A stretch of DNA of 64,000 bases from Brenneria izadpanahii. Its GTDB lineage: Bacteria; Pseudomonadota; Gammaproteobacteria; Enterobacterales; Enterobacteriaceae. Position 1 is the stretch's first letter. The number at the start of each line of letters is the position of its first letter. A program made the position numbers and the translations under genes. The notes beneath the pieces were generated by a model. That model saw only the letters and a list, made by a program, of their open reading frames with translations. It did no database searches and was not told the origin of the DNA. The stretch is from positions 4,588,001 to 4,652,000 of the forward strand of contig NZ_CP050854.1 in the NCBI RefSeq assembly GCF_017569925.1. Direction: 5' to 3'. This document shows, one piece after another, positions 1 through 8,608 of this stretch.

Positions 1-395
1 AATTGCTCATCGTTGATACGCACCAGTATCACATCCCAGTCATACCCCGCCTGGCGCTCTTTTAACCGCACGTCTCCAATATCCAGCCGCTGGAAAATAG
101 AGACAAAACCCGCCACGCTGCCCGCATCTTTTGCGTTAATAAACGCATACTTCACCCGCTTGCGGTACAGGCTAAGCGGCTCCCCGTTAAACCGTTCGAT
201 ATCCCGCTGATAGGCCAACACGTTAAGCAACGGCACCGGACAGGTTTCCGCGTCCAGTTGCTGCAACGGCCAGCGCATCCAGCCATTCACCTGTTGCCAA
301 TACCCTTTACCGGCGCGGAGTAATTTGGCCGGTTCGCCTTTATCCATCCATGACGGCAGGCGCAAGCTATCCAGTTGCTGTTTAAATTCAGGCAT
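1..395 (-). CDS. Phage tail protein I (P2 gpI-like), 3' part missing
   Basis: Partial gene running off the left edge; it starts at an ATG whose codon overlaps the end of the baseplate J gene. The 131 visible residues begin MPEFKQQLDSLRLPSWM and include the stretch LLNVLAYQRDIERF followed by YRKRVKYAFINAKDAG, the pattern of the tail_P2_I family (early residues about 65 to 110). In P2 this protein is part of the baseplate wedge, next to gpJ. Tail spike, fibre and fibre-assembly genes expected after it lie outside the window. Identification rests on pattern and on the J-I order. Confidence 0.75.
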   Translation of the reverse strand, partial: MPEFKQQLDSLRLPSWMDKGEPAKLLRAGKGYWQQVNGWMRWPLQQLDAETCPVPLLNVLAYQRDIERFNGEPLSLYRKRVKYAFINAKDAGSVAGFVSIFQRLDIGDVRLKERQAGYDWDVILVRINDEQ

Positions 396-1572
396 TCCGG
401 ATCACCACTGTTAACGTTCTCAGACGCGGAATATTTAAAGCGCTGACGATATCGACCAGGGAAAATGCCACGGAATCTATCAGGCCGAATTCCCGGTGTA
501 GCTCGCGCCCCAGATTGGAGAAAGAGAAACGGGCATACGGCCAGGTTTTTTTTACGTCATACTCGCTGTTTTCGCGGAATGCACAGCGCACCAGATTTTC
601 ACACCCCGTACGCAGTGCGGTTAATTCGTCCGCCGTCACGTTGGCCAGATTGTTTACATACAGCGTGACGGTTAAATCATGCTGCGTTTCCGGCATGGCC
701 ATACACTGCATATCATCACCATGGCCGTGATGCCCCTGCGCGGTGATGTAGTCATTAACCGCCGTAATAAACGGGGTTGAAATCACGCCGGAATCCAATA
801 AAAGATAGGCGTTAGCCGTTCCCGGCCCGCGTGGCGCATCGTGCAAAAAGAAAATACGGTCAATGCTCAGCCCCGCGACGGCGGCAATCATGCTGCGGTA
901 TACCGCATCGGTGTGATAGTTGCCGACCAGGTTGTACTGGTTGCGGCAACGATCGCGCAGGTCATCATCGGCTTCCTGATCCGCGCCTGGCGTCAGCAGC
1001 CAGTTTTCTTCGTTTTCCGCCCGATCAATGCCAGTCACGGCCACAGGCAAAATACGGTAGTAACCCGGTGCCAGATTAAACGCGCCGCCGTCACCGGTTG
1101 CCGACACCGGCACTAACCCGCTGACGCTGCCAGCGGGGATCGCGGTATCAGCCGTGACGCGCAAGCTATAGACCTGACCATTAATGCGCTCGGTCTGGAT
1201 CACCGTTCCAGCAGGCACCAATACCGCCGCACCGGCATTCGACTTGATGAACCGGATCGCTCCGCTCGCTGCCGTGGCCGGTTTACGAACAACATTGACG
1301 CCCCAGGCGAACAGATCCAGAAACGCGCCTGTCGCTGTGGCCAGAAACATATTGGCCAGCACGACATTAATCAGGACGCCTTTCAGCCACAGCACCGGCG
1401 TGGTGACAATCGCGTTAATCAGCCGCCAGAACGGCGACATGCGCGACGTGTTGGTGATCAACCCTTCCGCCTTGACCAGCATCTGAAACTGTTCCGTTAT
1501 GGCTTCGGTCGTGACCGGCATCCCGGCATCAATCAATACCTGTTCATAATCAATCTGCGGTTTAGTCGTCAT
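388..1572 (-). CDS. Baseplate assembly protein J-like
   Basis: 394-residue baseplate wedge protein of the gpJ/Mu gp47-like class. Start chosen at the ATG giving MTTKPQIDYEQ, which has a GGTGAG ribosome site 8 nt upstream; a TTG three codons earlier is less likely. The N-terminal part is helical, the middle carries the typical beta segment (LVPAGTVIQTERINGQVYSL, then LTPGADQEADDDLRDR about residues 195 to 210) that marks baseplate J proteins. It overlaps the DUF2590 gene upstream and tail protein I downstream, so the three are translationally coupled. High confidence in the class; sequence is diverged from classical P2 gpJ. Confidence 0.85.
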   Translation of the reverse strand: MTTKPQIDYEQVLIDAGMPVTTEAITEQFQMLVKAEGLITNTSRMSPFWRLINAIVTTPVLWLKGVLINVVLANMFLATATGAFLDLFAWGVNVVRKPATAASGAIRFIKSNAGAAVLVPAGTVIQTERINGQVYSLRVTADTAIPAGSVSGLVPVSATGDGGAFNLAPGYYRILPVAVTGIDRAENEENWLLTPGADQEADDDLRDRCRNQYNLVGNYHTDAVYRSMIAAVAGLSIDRIFFLHDAPRGPGTANAYLLLDSGVISTPFITAVNDYITAQGHHGHGDDMQCMAMPETQHDLTVTLYVNNLANVTADELTALRTGCENLVRCAFRENSEYDVKKTWPYARFSFSNLGRELHREFGLIDSVAFSLVDIVSALNIPRLRTLTVVIRNA

Positions 1573-1897
1573 AATCAGCACTCACCTGAATACGGCCAAA
1601 ATCATAGGTCTCTGCGGTGATCCATAACCGCGTTTGCGTTTCTTCGCTCAGTACAACCGTGCCGGGAATAATGCGTTCATCATCTTCAATGAGAATAATA
1701 ATTTGCGTCATAATATCGGCGCGTAATGTTGGGCTACGTTCAGCGATTAACTTTGTCGTTAGCCCGCTTTCAATAATGGCGTGTACACAGTCCTGCCCGA
1801 TACTGACGCGGTTATTGCACACAATGGGTTCAAGACCGGTATTTAAATTAAAATCACGATTTGTAATTAATAAGTCGATATATTTCGCTTCATCCAT
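1562..1897 (-). CDS. DUF2590 phage protein, probable baseplate gp25/W-like
   Basis: 111-residue protein starting MDEAKYIDLLITNRDF; the ATG overlaps the TAA of the tape measure gene (TAATG). It has the look of the DUF2590 family of HP1/K139-type myoviruses: 'GLEPIVCNNRVSIGQDCVHAIIESGL' resembles the start of gp25/gpW-like baseplate proteins, which sit immediately before J. Role as a baseplate wedge component is inferred from that position and pattern; no catalytic residues are expected. Confidence 0.7.
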   Translation of the reverse strand: MDEAKYIDLLITNRDFNLNTGLEPIVCNNRVSIGQDCVHAIIESGLTTKLIAERSPTLRADIMTQIIILIEDDERIIPGTVVLSEETQTRLWITAETYDFGRIQVSADYDD

Positions 1898-4233
1898 TAG
1901 CGCAACTCTTCCCACTCGCTTAATTGTTCCGGCGTCATACCTTTATCCGTATGAATAACCACGCTGCCAAAATGTTTACTGTTATCGGTATAGGATTTGC
2001 TACTGTTGTTAATTTCTTTATTTACTCCCCCGCGCTCTATACCTTTTAATTTCCCACCGGTTAACAACTCATTATTACCCGGTTTAATACTCGCAGGCAT
2101 GGCTGGTTCCTTTAAACGCGCTGGCATCACGGCAACATTTGGGATCGATGCAGCTACGGCAGGCGTTGGCATAATGACCGATGTTAAAGTCGTTTGTGTA
2201 TTCGGTGCTGACTTCACAACCTGCTCAATCGGCTGTATACCACTGACGGGTGATGAAACCTGATTCATCGGAACGTCGATATTGATGCCGGGGATATAAT
2301 TCAGCTTTTCGATAATCCAACTATACGTTTCAGAAAAGTGTTTCTTTATGGCCTCCCATAAATTAGAGAACACATTCCCCAGCGTTTTGGCGATGGTAAT
2401 AAAGGATTCAACAGGTGACTGAATCGAAAAATTATCAATAACATCACTCCAGCCCTGTTTGATAATGCCGAATATGTCCCATAAGAATTTCAATCCACGG
2501 ATCGCCGCTTCAATAGGCATTAACAGTAAGCCGATGCCAGACGCCACAATGCGCCCGAATGTTTCACCGGCGCTGGTCGCTCCTACTAACTGATCTGCCG
2601 TCATTTGCACAGGAGAAAGGAGGTTGCCAAACCAGTCAAACAGCGTTTTCACCCCTTGCCATACCACGCCCAACGCTGCACCAATCATATCAAACAGCCC
2701 CGAAAAAGGAGAAAGTGACCCGGCTGCGGCAGAAAAACCTGAAATAAAGCCCGTCACAAACGCCTTAATGGGTTGCCAGAGCTTAACCAACAAAACGATT
2801 AGCCCCGTAATAGCGGCACCAATCAGCACAATTGGCCAGGTAACCAGACCAAACGACAGCGCCCCCGCTCTGGCGGCTATACTCGCAGCCAGAAAGCCCG
2901 AACGTAGCCACTTCAGGATACCACTGAACGCCGCCGCCGCCCGATTACCAACCCACATAGCCAGCGCGTTCAACCTGAATAAACGTGACAACGGGGAAAG
3001 TATTCGTGTTAAGCCCAATACTACAAAACCGTGAATCCCCATCACGATGTTGGCCACCGCCCCCGCTGCGGCAAAACTCAACACAGCAAGCACGGCATAA
3101 CCGATCACACGGGTAATATTGGGGAACAACGTTTGCCACCTGAGCAACGTCTGACCGGCATCCGCCATCTTATTGATCAGCGGATACAGCACCGGCAACA
3201 GTGTGGCTCCCATCGCCGCGCGTATGGCATACCAGACCGCGACCAGACGATCCCAGGGATTCGCCATTTTTTCCGCCATTTCCGTGGCGCGTTTCATGCC
3301 GTCGCTGCTGCCCAGTTCGGTAATATGCCGCTGCAATACGCCAACGTTGCCGTAAAGCTGCTTAATCACCGCCGCGCCGCCGCCAAAGGCTTCATCCAGT
3401 TCCTTCTGTGCTTTCAGGTTCCCTTCAATGCTGGCCCCGTACTTACCGTGCAATTTTTCCAGCATTTGCGGCATAGACAGCATCTTACCGGTAGCATCGG
3501 TGAAGTTTAGCCCCAGTTTTTTGGCACCTTCTGCCGCACCAGTCAGAAAGGATTCATACGATCCGCTGGCCTCACTGCCTAACGTGCGCTGTAACTCGCC
3601 CAGCACGGCCATTTGTTCATCCATGCCTATGCCGAAATTGGTACCCGCACCTTTTGAGCCTTCCATCAAATCCTTGATAGCCGCCATTTCAGTGCCAAAC
3701 GCCTGGCGCATATAGGCAGCTTTCCCGGCAACCCGTTCCGCAAAATCCACATTCCCCAGCGCCTGCGCCTCAGTTCGGAAATTGGCAAACATCTGGCCCA
3801 TGAATTCCGTGGTTTCCGCTGCTGTGGTTTTCAGCGCTGCCGCCACCGTATTGGTGATTGTGGTCATGCGCGGCAGTTCGCCGTCAGATAACCCACCGAC
3901 TGACGATTTAATCATCTCCGTGGACTGCACAAACTCCAGCGCTGACTTACCGTATTGGACACTGTATTTCAGACCATTTTCTGCAACCTGCTTTAGCGTA
4001 GCGTCGCTCACGCCCTGGGCCGATGCAGACAACAGCGCATCATTCATTTCAATGGCCGGGGCGAGCGCATCACGGATCGCTAAACCGGTGGCAAACAGCC
4101 CCGCGCCACCGATCGCAATCCGTTTGAATGCCGCCTGTGATTTTTCCGCAAAGCCGGTCACTGACGATTGCGCCTGTTTAATCGGGCGCGTCAGTTTGTC
4201 GATCAGGCTTAAGGTAAAATCCAGTTGCTTCAT
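1897..4233 (-). CDS. Phage tail tape measure protein
   Basis: 778-residue tape measure protein, which sets tail length and is threaded into the tube during assembly. Residues 1 to 330 form the TP901-type core (repeated alanine-rich helices, 'MNDALLSASAQGVSDATLKQV', 'GGGAAVIKQL'); hydrophobic segments follow at about 370 to 400 and 450 to 485. A polar, proline-rich C-terminus ends in SEWEELR. The start overlaps the stop of the frameshifted chaperone extension by ATGA. Order chaperone - tape measure - baseplate is normal for myophage tails. Confidence 0.9.
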   Translation of the reverse strand: MKQLDFTLSLIDKLTRPIKQAQSSVTGFAEKSQAAFKRIAIGGAGLFATGLAIRDALAPAIEMNDALLSASAQGVSDATLKQVAENGLKYSVQYGKSALEFVQSTEMIKSSVGGLSDGELPRMTTITNTVAAALKTTAAETTEFMGQMFANFRTEAQALGNVDFAERVAGKAAYMRQAFGTEMAAIKDLMEGSKGAGTNFGIGMDEQMAVLGELQRTLGSEASGSYESFLTGAAEGAKKLGLNFTDATGKMLSMPQMLEKLHGKYGASIEGNLKAQKELDEAFGGGAAVIKQLYGNVGVLQRHITELGSSDGMKRATEMAEKMANPWDRLVAVWYAIRAAMGATLLPVLYPLINKMADAGQTLLRWQTLFPNITRVIGYAVLAVLSFAAAGAVANIVMGIHGFVVLGLTRILSPLSRLFRLNALAMWVGNRAAAAFSGILKWLRSGFLAASIAARAGALSFGLVTWPIVLIGAAITGLIVLLVKLWQPIKAFVTGFISGFSAAAGSLSPFSGLFDMIGAALGVVWQGVKTLFDWFGNLLSPVQMTADQLVGATSAGETFGRIVASGIGLLLMPIEAAIRGLKFLWDIFGIIKQGWSDVIDNFSIQSPVESFITIAKTLGNVFSNLWEAIKKHFSETYSWIIEKLNYIPGINIDVPMNQVSSPVSGIQPIEQVVKSAPNTQTTLTSVIMPTPAVAASIPNVAVMPARLKEPAMPASIKPGNNELLTGGKLKGIERGGVNKEINNSSKSYTDNSKHFGSVVIHTDKGMTPEQLSEWEELR

Positions 4234-4678
4234 GAGTCGCCTTTAAATGCCAGCGTAATACCGTTTCCCACAGCAATACGCATTTTTTCCCAGTAAGAAT
4301 TATCCAGCCAGACGGCGCGGGCTAAATTATCGGTATCGTCCGGCTCATGCGGTAAATAATGCCGCCGCAGGGTTAAAGCCTGTTCGATAAAATTATTGTC
4401 AATGGCCCGCAACCGTTCGGTTAGTTTTTTACTTCAATATCCAGTTTGGGCGCATAGTGAGTATTTACCGCCTCGGTAATTTGCAAAGCGGCACCCGGCA
4501 ATTTTAATAACTCGTCCAAATCGGCTTTACTTTCCGCGCTGGCAATACGGCGTAAATAAGTCACTGCCGGGGCAATTTTATTATCCATTGCCATTTCATT
4601 AATCAGGCCGTTATATGCAACCGTATTCGGCTCAAACGTTAATTCCTTTCCTGCGATAGTTAATACAATCTTGCTCAT
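4230..4678 (-). CDS. Tail assembly chaperone, long form made by -1 frameshift (G-T type)
   Basis: Reading the 85-residue chaperone to its end gives the codons GTA AAA AAC TAA. A -1 slip on the AAAAAAC heptamer there enters the frame of the following 60-codon segment without any stop: ...EVKKLTERLRAIDNNFIEQ. The fused product is 149 residues and ends FKGDS; the segment alone would otherwise need a TTG start with no ribosome site. This is the arrangement of lambda G/GT and P2 E/E', just upstream of the tape measure gene as expected. The C-terminal part resembles a short family (possibly DUF6890) seen at this place in related phages. Coordinates cover both frames. Confidence 0.75.
4421..4678 (-). 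CDS. Tail assembly chaperone, short form (G type)
   Basis: 85 residues, starting MSKIVLTIAGKELTFEPN and ending EVKN. Short acidic N-terminal beta part followed by helices, as in tail chaperones that bind the tape measure protein during assembly. The ATG overlaps the stop of the Rz1 gene. It is both the normally terminated product and the first part of the frameshifted protein. Its function comes from position (directly before the tape measure) and from the frameshift signal at its 3' end rather than from a conserved motif. Confidence 0.75.
   Translation of the reverse strand: MSKIVLTIAGKELTFEPNTVAYNGLINEMAMDNKIAPAVTYLRRIASAESKADLDELLKLPGAALQITEAVNTHYAPKLDIEVKN
4424..4430 (-). other. -1 programmed ribosomal frameshift site (AAAAAAC)
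   Basis: On the minus strand the zero-frame codons GTA AAA AAC form the slippery heptamer A AAA AAC directly before a TAA stop. A -1 slip leads into the open frame ending at 4230. The motif, the adjoining stop and the place upstream of the tape measure gene all match tail-chaperone frameshifting. Confidence 0.75.
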
Positions 4679-4965
4679 GGCAACTGTTCCCTTTGATTTA
4701 TTTCATCCACTAACTGATTATGCCGGGCGGCACAATCGGCATATATTTCCGGCCAGCCCGTTAATAGCATGGCGGCATCGGTACCGGTATTCCCCGTTAA
4801 GCGCGGTAAATTAGTGACCAGACATTTCTTTTTCAGGTTTTCCTGATAATGCACGTTCGGTTCTTTCAACGCTGGCGTTGTACAGGCTGACAAATTCATC
4901 AGACAGACACACGTTAGTAAAAACCGGCTTAACGATTTCCCGGTAAATTTCCTTGTTTGGCGCAT
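4675..4965 (-). CDS. Rz1-like outer membrane spanin (LysC)
   Basis: 96-residue predicted lipoprotein: MRQTRKFTGKSLSRFLLTC followed by a lipobox LSAC (cysteine about residue 27). Its 5' part is nested in the +1-type overlapping frame of the Rz gene, the usual Rz/Rz1 arrangement. With Rz it would bridge and fuse inner and outer membranes after the endolysin has acted. The ATG at 4965 was chosen because it gives a proper lipoprotein signal; the longer open frame upstream has no signal. The C-terminal part is longer and less proline-rich than lambda Rz1, like P2 LysC. Confidence 0.75.
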   Translation of the reverse strand: MRQTRKFTGKSLSRFLLTCVCLMNLSACTTPALKEPNVHYQENLKKKCLVTNLPRLTGNTGTDAAMLLTGWPEIYADCAARHNQLVDEINQREQLP

Positions 4966-5167
4966 TACGTATCGCCTCCAGTTGGCTTTCCAGCTTCTGC
5001 CCTGATTGGCTGGCGACGGTCTGCATCGCCAGGCGGGATTGCTCACCGGCTGCGTTGGCGGCATTGGTTACGACAAGCTCTACGCTATCGCGTTGCCAGT
5101 TGGCCACCTGCCAGCCTGCGGCAAAAACGCTGACCAGTACGACGACAACCAACCAGAGCTTATTCAT
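4811..5167 (-). CDS. Rz-like inner membrane spanin (LysB)
   Basis: 118 residues: an N-terminal membrane anchor (LWLVVVVLVSVFAAGWQVANW) followed by a periplasmic coiled-coil helix, typical of Rz/LysB spanins. Overlaps the Rz1 gene in another frame and follows the endolysin. Partner of the Rz1 lipoprotein in the last step of lysis. Confidence 0.8.
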   Translation of the reverse strand: MNKLWLVVVVLVSVFAAGWQVANWQRDSVELVVTNAANAAGEQSRLAMQTVASQSGQKLESQLEAIRNAPNKEIYREIVKPVFTNVCLSDEFVSLYNASVERTERALSGKPEKEMSGH

Positions 5168-5508
5168 CAGCGCACCCCGTTATGTTCCAGGCTAAAGTGA
5201 TTGCCGTCCGGGCGGGATTTAAAGCGTCCGCCCCAGCTACCGCCCAGCGATTCCCAGTATTCCCCCAGCGGCAAATAAGCCTCGGTCTGCGTCTGGTACT
5301 CTCCGTTGATAAACAGGTTTAAATCAACCGCCAGCCGCTGCGTATGCAGACTGTTGGCAATCCCTGCGCCGCTTTTTGCGTTCAGCTTCGCCTGTTCCGG
5401 CGTGCGGTAGGCTTCGCCAAAGGTCAGCCGGTAGCCATGTTCCCCCGCCCAGTTGATTAGCTGGGCAATCAACTGGGTAAAAAGCTGCTGTTTCTCACTT
5501 AACGTCAT
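5167..5508 (-). CDS. Endolysin, M15-family peptidase
   Basis: 113-residue peptidoglycan peptidase of the VanY/L-alanyl-D-glutamate peptidase type (M15). Zinc-site pattern visible: SLHTQRLAVDLNLF (H and D about residues 69 and 76) and DGNHFSLEH (H about 105). No signal peptide, so release needs the holin upstream, whose gene overlaps its start. P2 itself uses a different endolysin (LysK), so this lysis module is of another origin. Confidence 0.85.
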   Translation of the reverse strand: MTLSEKQQLFTQLIAQLINWAGEHGYRLTFGEAYRTPEQAKLNAKSGAGIANSLHTQRLAVDLNLFINGEYQTQTEAYLPLGEYWESLGGSWGGRFKSRPDGNHFSLEHNGVR

Positions 5509-5800
5509 GCTTTCCCTTGCTCCCTGTTAACAAACTACTTCCCCGGCGACGCAACCAGATTTCAACCGCCTGGTGACCGGCAACGCCAAACGCCGCCCCC
5601 AACCCGGTGATCGCCAGCGGCGATAGTCCTGGTATCCAAATCAGCACAGCCCCCGCAGCCATTGACGTAGCGGCACCCAAAATAACCCGGCCAATAAACA
5701 GGCGGGGCGTGATCTTTTCATCACTGGCCAGTACCTGCCCAGCGGCGATAACGCCCCCAAGCGTCAGCAGCCATAACACATACTTTTCATATTCCTGCAT
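5495..5800 (-). CDS. Putative phage holin
   Basis: 101 residues with two to three predicted membrane helices (about residues 6 to 26, 38 to 57 and 60 to 78) and a basic tail ending KGKHDVK. It overlaps the endolysin gene by 14 nt and starts the cassette holin-endolysin-Rz/Rz1. Position and topology support a pore-forming holin; no subfamily can be named with certainty. Confidence 0.7.
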   Translation of the reverse strand: MQEYEKYVLWLLTLGGVIAAGQVLASDEKITPRLFIGRVILGAATSMAAGAVLIWIPGLSPLAITGLGAAFGVAGHQAVEIWLRRRGSSLLTGSKGKHDVK

Positions 5801-5809
5801 GGGGTTTCC

Positions 5810-6265
5810 TTACCCGATAAGTTTTTCCGTCAGTTCCGATTCCAGATACGGAATGCCGTTGATACGCACAAAATCCGGGCTGGTCACCACGTACTTGATT
5901 TTGTGCGTCACCACGCTGCCGCCCTTCGGATCGTTGTCCAGAATGTCGCTCACAATCAGCTTGCAACCGAACGCTTCCACCTTAATTTCTTCGTTACCGG
6001 CTTTGGCGTACCACATCAAATCAACCGGCTCGATACCGCGCCACGATCCCGCGCTACGCGCTTTTGCCGTAACGATAGCCAGGCTTTTGGTACTGAGTTC
6101 CATTTCACCTTCTGCCGCTACATCGCCCGACACATAACCATCAGGGACGCCCTGCGTCTGGGCGGCGGCGGTATTATCCGTAATGCTCAGGCCAACTTTT
6201 TCAACATGAACCAGATCGCCATCCATATTGAAATCAAACGACTGGCCGGAAATCCGTTTCGTCAT
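5810..6265 (-). CDS. Tail tube protein, DUF2597 family
   Basis: 151 residues beginning MTKRISGQSFDFNMDGDLVHVEKVGLSI, a signature start of the DUF2597 tail-tube family of HP1/K139-like phages. It directly follows the sheath gene, sharing a TAATGA-type junction (stop and start at 6265). Forms the inner tube of the contractile tail. Family assignment is by recognition. Confidence 0.8.
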   Translation of the reverse strand: MTKRISGQSFDFNMDGDLVHVEKVGLSITDNTAAAQTQGVPDGYVSGDVAAEGEMELSTKSLAIVTAKARSAGSWRGIEPVDLMWYAKAGNEEIKVEAFGCKLIVSDILDNDPKGGSVVTHKIKYVVTSPDFVRINGIPYLESELTEKLIG

Positions 6266-7404
6266 TATTCACTCTCCAGTGACTGATCCAGAATCAGGCT
6301 TACCGTGATGCCTTTCGGGCATTCATAGGTACGCACCGTGATATAAATTTCCACTTTGGTTTTGGTTCGCCAGGTGATAGCTACGTCGCCATCCTGCGGC
6401 GGCTTTACCTCGCCGGGGAACGTTATGCCATTAATCTGGCTGCTGCGGGACATTTCGCGCAGTGTCTTGGCAAAATACGCCTGGTGTGCGGCAATGCTGC
6501 CCGGCGTGCTGTTCAGGCTGCGATCGGCAATTTTAGCAATCGCCTGGAGGCGCACACGCCGCGCCGCCTTATCGACAATGCGTAGGTTTTCGATCGCCTG
6601 ATAGTCGCCGCCTTCCACATCCAGCGTACGGCCATCCGACCAGTAATAACCGTCATAGTCCGGGTACCACATCGGGACGCTGTAACGCTGGGCTTCCAGC
6701 GCCTGCAAGGTAGCCAAATCCAACGGTGCGCCCGTCGCATCAACCGGCAGCTCGGTTGCGCCCATTTCCAGCAATGCGCCGGTCTGTACTCTTGCCGGGC
6801 TATCGGCAATGGTCACCGCCCGGTTGCACAAACGACCGGCCAATACGCCCGGCTCATTGCCCCATAATCGCGGCACAAGCTGCACAGAGGGAACGGCGGC
6901 ACCATCCTGCAACGCACTTAAACGCAACAGATAACCCGCCCAATCCTCACCGGCCTGTACGCCATCCACCGCCAGAATAAACCACGTCCAGCGGCCAAAT
7001 TTAGCGATCAACTCCGCCCGCAGACTGGCCGCAGCTTGGATCGTGTCTTTGGTCGCGCCCAACGTCAGGACAACCCCTTCCACGCTAGCAACGCGCTGCG
7101 CGGCTTTTACGGCTTCCGTCCAGACCTGATCGACACCTTCGACGGGCAGATCTTTAGGCAGGACACAGATAAAACCGCTCCAATTCTGACCAGCGTTTAA
7201 CATCGCCGCATTTACCGTGCGTTTCAGCACCGAATCCGCCGCGCCCAGCAACACATCCAGATCGCTTTGGGTGTTTACCGGCACGGTTTTGGCCACCTTG
7301 TCCTTTCCTGTTCCCACGCCAACGAACAACAGCACCCGTTCGATCTCGTTGGTTTCGCCCTGTAGCTGGTTAACCTGGTTAACCTGTACCGTTGGCCAAC
7401 TCAT
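6265..7404 (-). CDS. Contractile tail sheath, DUF2586 family
   Basis: 379 residues starting MSWPTVQVNQVNQLQGETNEIERVLLFVG, typical of DUF2586 sheath proteins. The internal stretch 'MWYPDYDGYYWSDGRTLDVEGGDYQAIENLRIVDKAARRVR' (about 240 to 285) is the conserved sheath core. It forms the contracting outer tail with the tube protein encoded next. Type is that of HP1/K139 rather than the FI protein of P2. Confidence 0.85.
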   Translation of the reverse strand: MSWPTVQVNQVNQLQGETNEIERVLLFVGVGTGKDKVAKTVPVNTQSDLDVLLGAADSVLKRTVNAAMLNAGQNWSGFICVLPKDLPVEGVDQVWTEAVKAAQRVASVEGVVLTLGATKDTIQAAASLRAELIAKFGRWTWFILAVDGVQAGEDWAGYLLRLSALQDGAAVPSVQLVPRLWGNEPGVLAGRLCNRAVTIADSPARVQTGALLEMGATELPVDATGAPLDLATLQALEAQRYSVPMWYPDYDGYYWSDGRTLDVEGGDYQAIENLRIVDKAARRVRLQAIAKIADRSLNSTPGSIAAHQAYFAKTLREMSRSSQINGITFPGEVKPPQDGDVAITWRTKTKVEIYITVRTYECPKGITVSLILDQSLESE

Positions 7405-7406
7405 AC

Positions 7407-8111
7407 CTACCCCTTGATATCCTGCGCTTTTACGTTCCAGCCAAAGCCGATCGCCTGTAGCTGACGCGCCAGCGCCTTGTTAAATTCATCATCGTTCATG
7501 CCCAAAAACGGACGGGCGGGAACATCCACGGTCCAGGCGGCTTTTGCTGCCTTACCGCTTAACTTTTTGATTAACAACCCCGCCTGATCAAATTTCAGGG
7601 TTTCCTCGATTTCCTTGTACGGCGGCTTACGCCATCGGGTACCGCGTTTCACTTTGTACCCTAACGCCCGTAGCTTTCTTGCCTGACGGCGCGTCGCCAT
7701 TCGTGCCGGATCACGGTTTCTTTTCCCTGTTCTCTGGCGACGAATGTTGGTATGCATACCGTTTTGTTGCCCATGCCCTACCACGCCAGCGGGTACCGAT
7801 GTATTGCCATTCCGATACCCGCCACCTTGCAGATAGATCCGCACCGCTTCGACTTCCGGCATTTCACGGATATGCAGCAGCTTGGGCATATTGCGCAGCA
7901 TCTTGCCGCGCCGTTTCGTTTTACGCGGTGTCCATGCCTCACCATCAGGCGCTTGCTGCTGCCGGACATTGCGTTTTGCCGCTGTAATCACCCCATACTT
8001 GGCCAACCGCCACAGAAGCCGTTGGCGTTTTTTGGGCGGAAAATTCAGCTTTTGCAGCGCCTGACGTAATTCCTTAAGCTGTGATTTACTCAGTTCACCG
8101 TTGATAATCAT
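7407..8111 (-). CDS. Phage virion morphogenesis (tail completion, S-like) protein
   Basis: 234 residues, strongly basic in the middle (NIRRQRTGKRNRDPARMATRRQARK). The N-terminus (LSKSQLKELRQALQKLN, RRLLWRLAKYG) and the ending DVPARPFLGMNDDEF are the two conserved blocks of the phage virion morphogenesis family (P2 gpS). In P2, S acts with R in tail completion. The start overlaps the R-like stop by ATGA. Confidence 0.8.
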   Translation of the reverse strand: MIINGELSKSQLKELRQALQKLNFPPKKRQRLLWRLAKYGVITAAKRNVRQQQAPDGEAWTPRKTKRRGKMLRNMPKLLHIREMPEVEAVRIYLQGGGYRNGNTSVPAGVVGHGQQNGMHTNIRRQRTGKRNRDPARMATRRQARKLRALGYKVKRGTRWRKPPYKEIEETLKFDQAGLLIKKLSGKAAKAAWTVDVPARPFLGMNDDEFNKALARQLQAIGFGWNVKAQDIKG

Positions 8112-8608
8112 GCGGGCTGACCGATTACCGCGCCGGTTTCATCCGCGCCAAAGATTCGCCCTTCCGTGGCAAACCATATTTCAGGATCTGCCAGGCGATA
8201 ACGCTTGCCATCAAAGGGGATGATCCCTTTTGGATCCTCAACAATGGCCAGCGATTCAGCCAGCTTAAGCGTCACCACCACCACCGCCGTTTTCTGGTCG
8301 ATAACATCGATATCCAGCGTCGGTAACTCCATATCCAGCCCGGCATCCATAAAGGGCTGTTCATCCTGATTGGTCTGCCAGACCAGCAGCAGCGCACATA
8401 AATTACGCGGATCACATTCCCGGTAAGGAAAACGCTCCCAGCTCAGCACCGCATCAAACTGCATGACCGCCAGTTGATACTGTCCCTCGCCCAAATCCCG
8501 CTGGGCGGGGATAAAACTCACCTCATCCATGAGGCTGTCAAATCCCTGCATCACACGTTCAGGCAAACTTTTCCTGATAAACCCGGTCAATGCATCCAAC
8601 TGGCTCAT
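8108..8608 (-). CDS. Phage tail completion protein, R-like
   Basis: 166 residues, MSQLDALTGFIRKSLPERV at the start, resembling P2 gpR-type tail completion proteins though longer. It lies between the head completion gene L and the S-like gene, overlapping both by 4 nt. Called from order and general pattern. Confidence 0.65.
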   Translation of the reverse strand: MSQLDALTGFIRKSLPERVMQGFDSLMDEVSFIPAQRDLGEGQYQLAVMQFDAVLSWERFPYRECDPRNLCALLLVWQTNQDEQPFMDAGLDMELPTLDIDVIDQKTAVVVVTLKLAESLAIVEDPKGIIPFDGKRYRLADPEIWFATEGRIFGADETGAVIGQPA

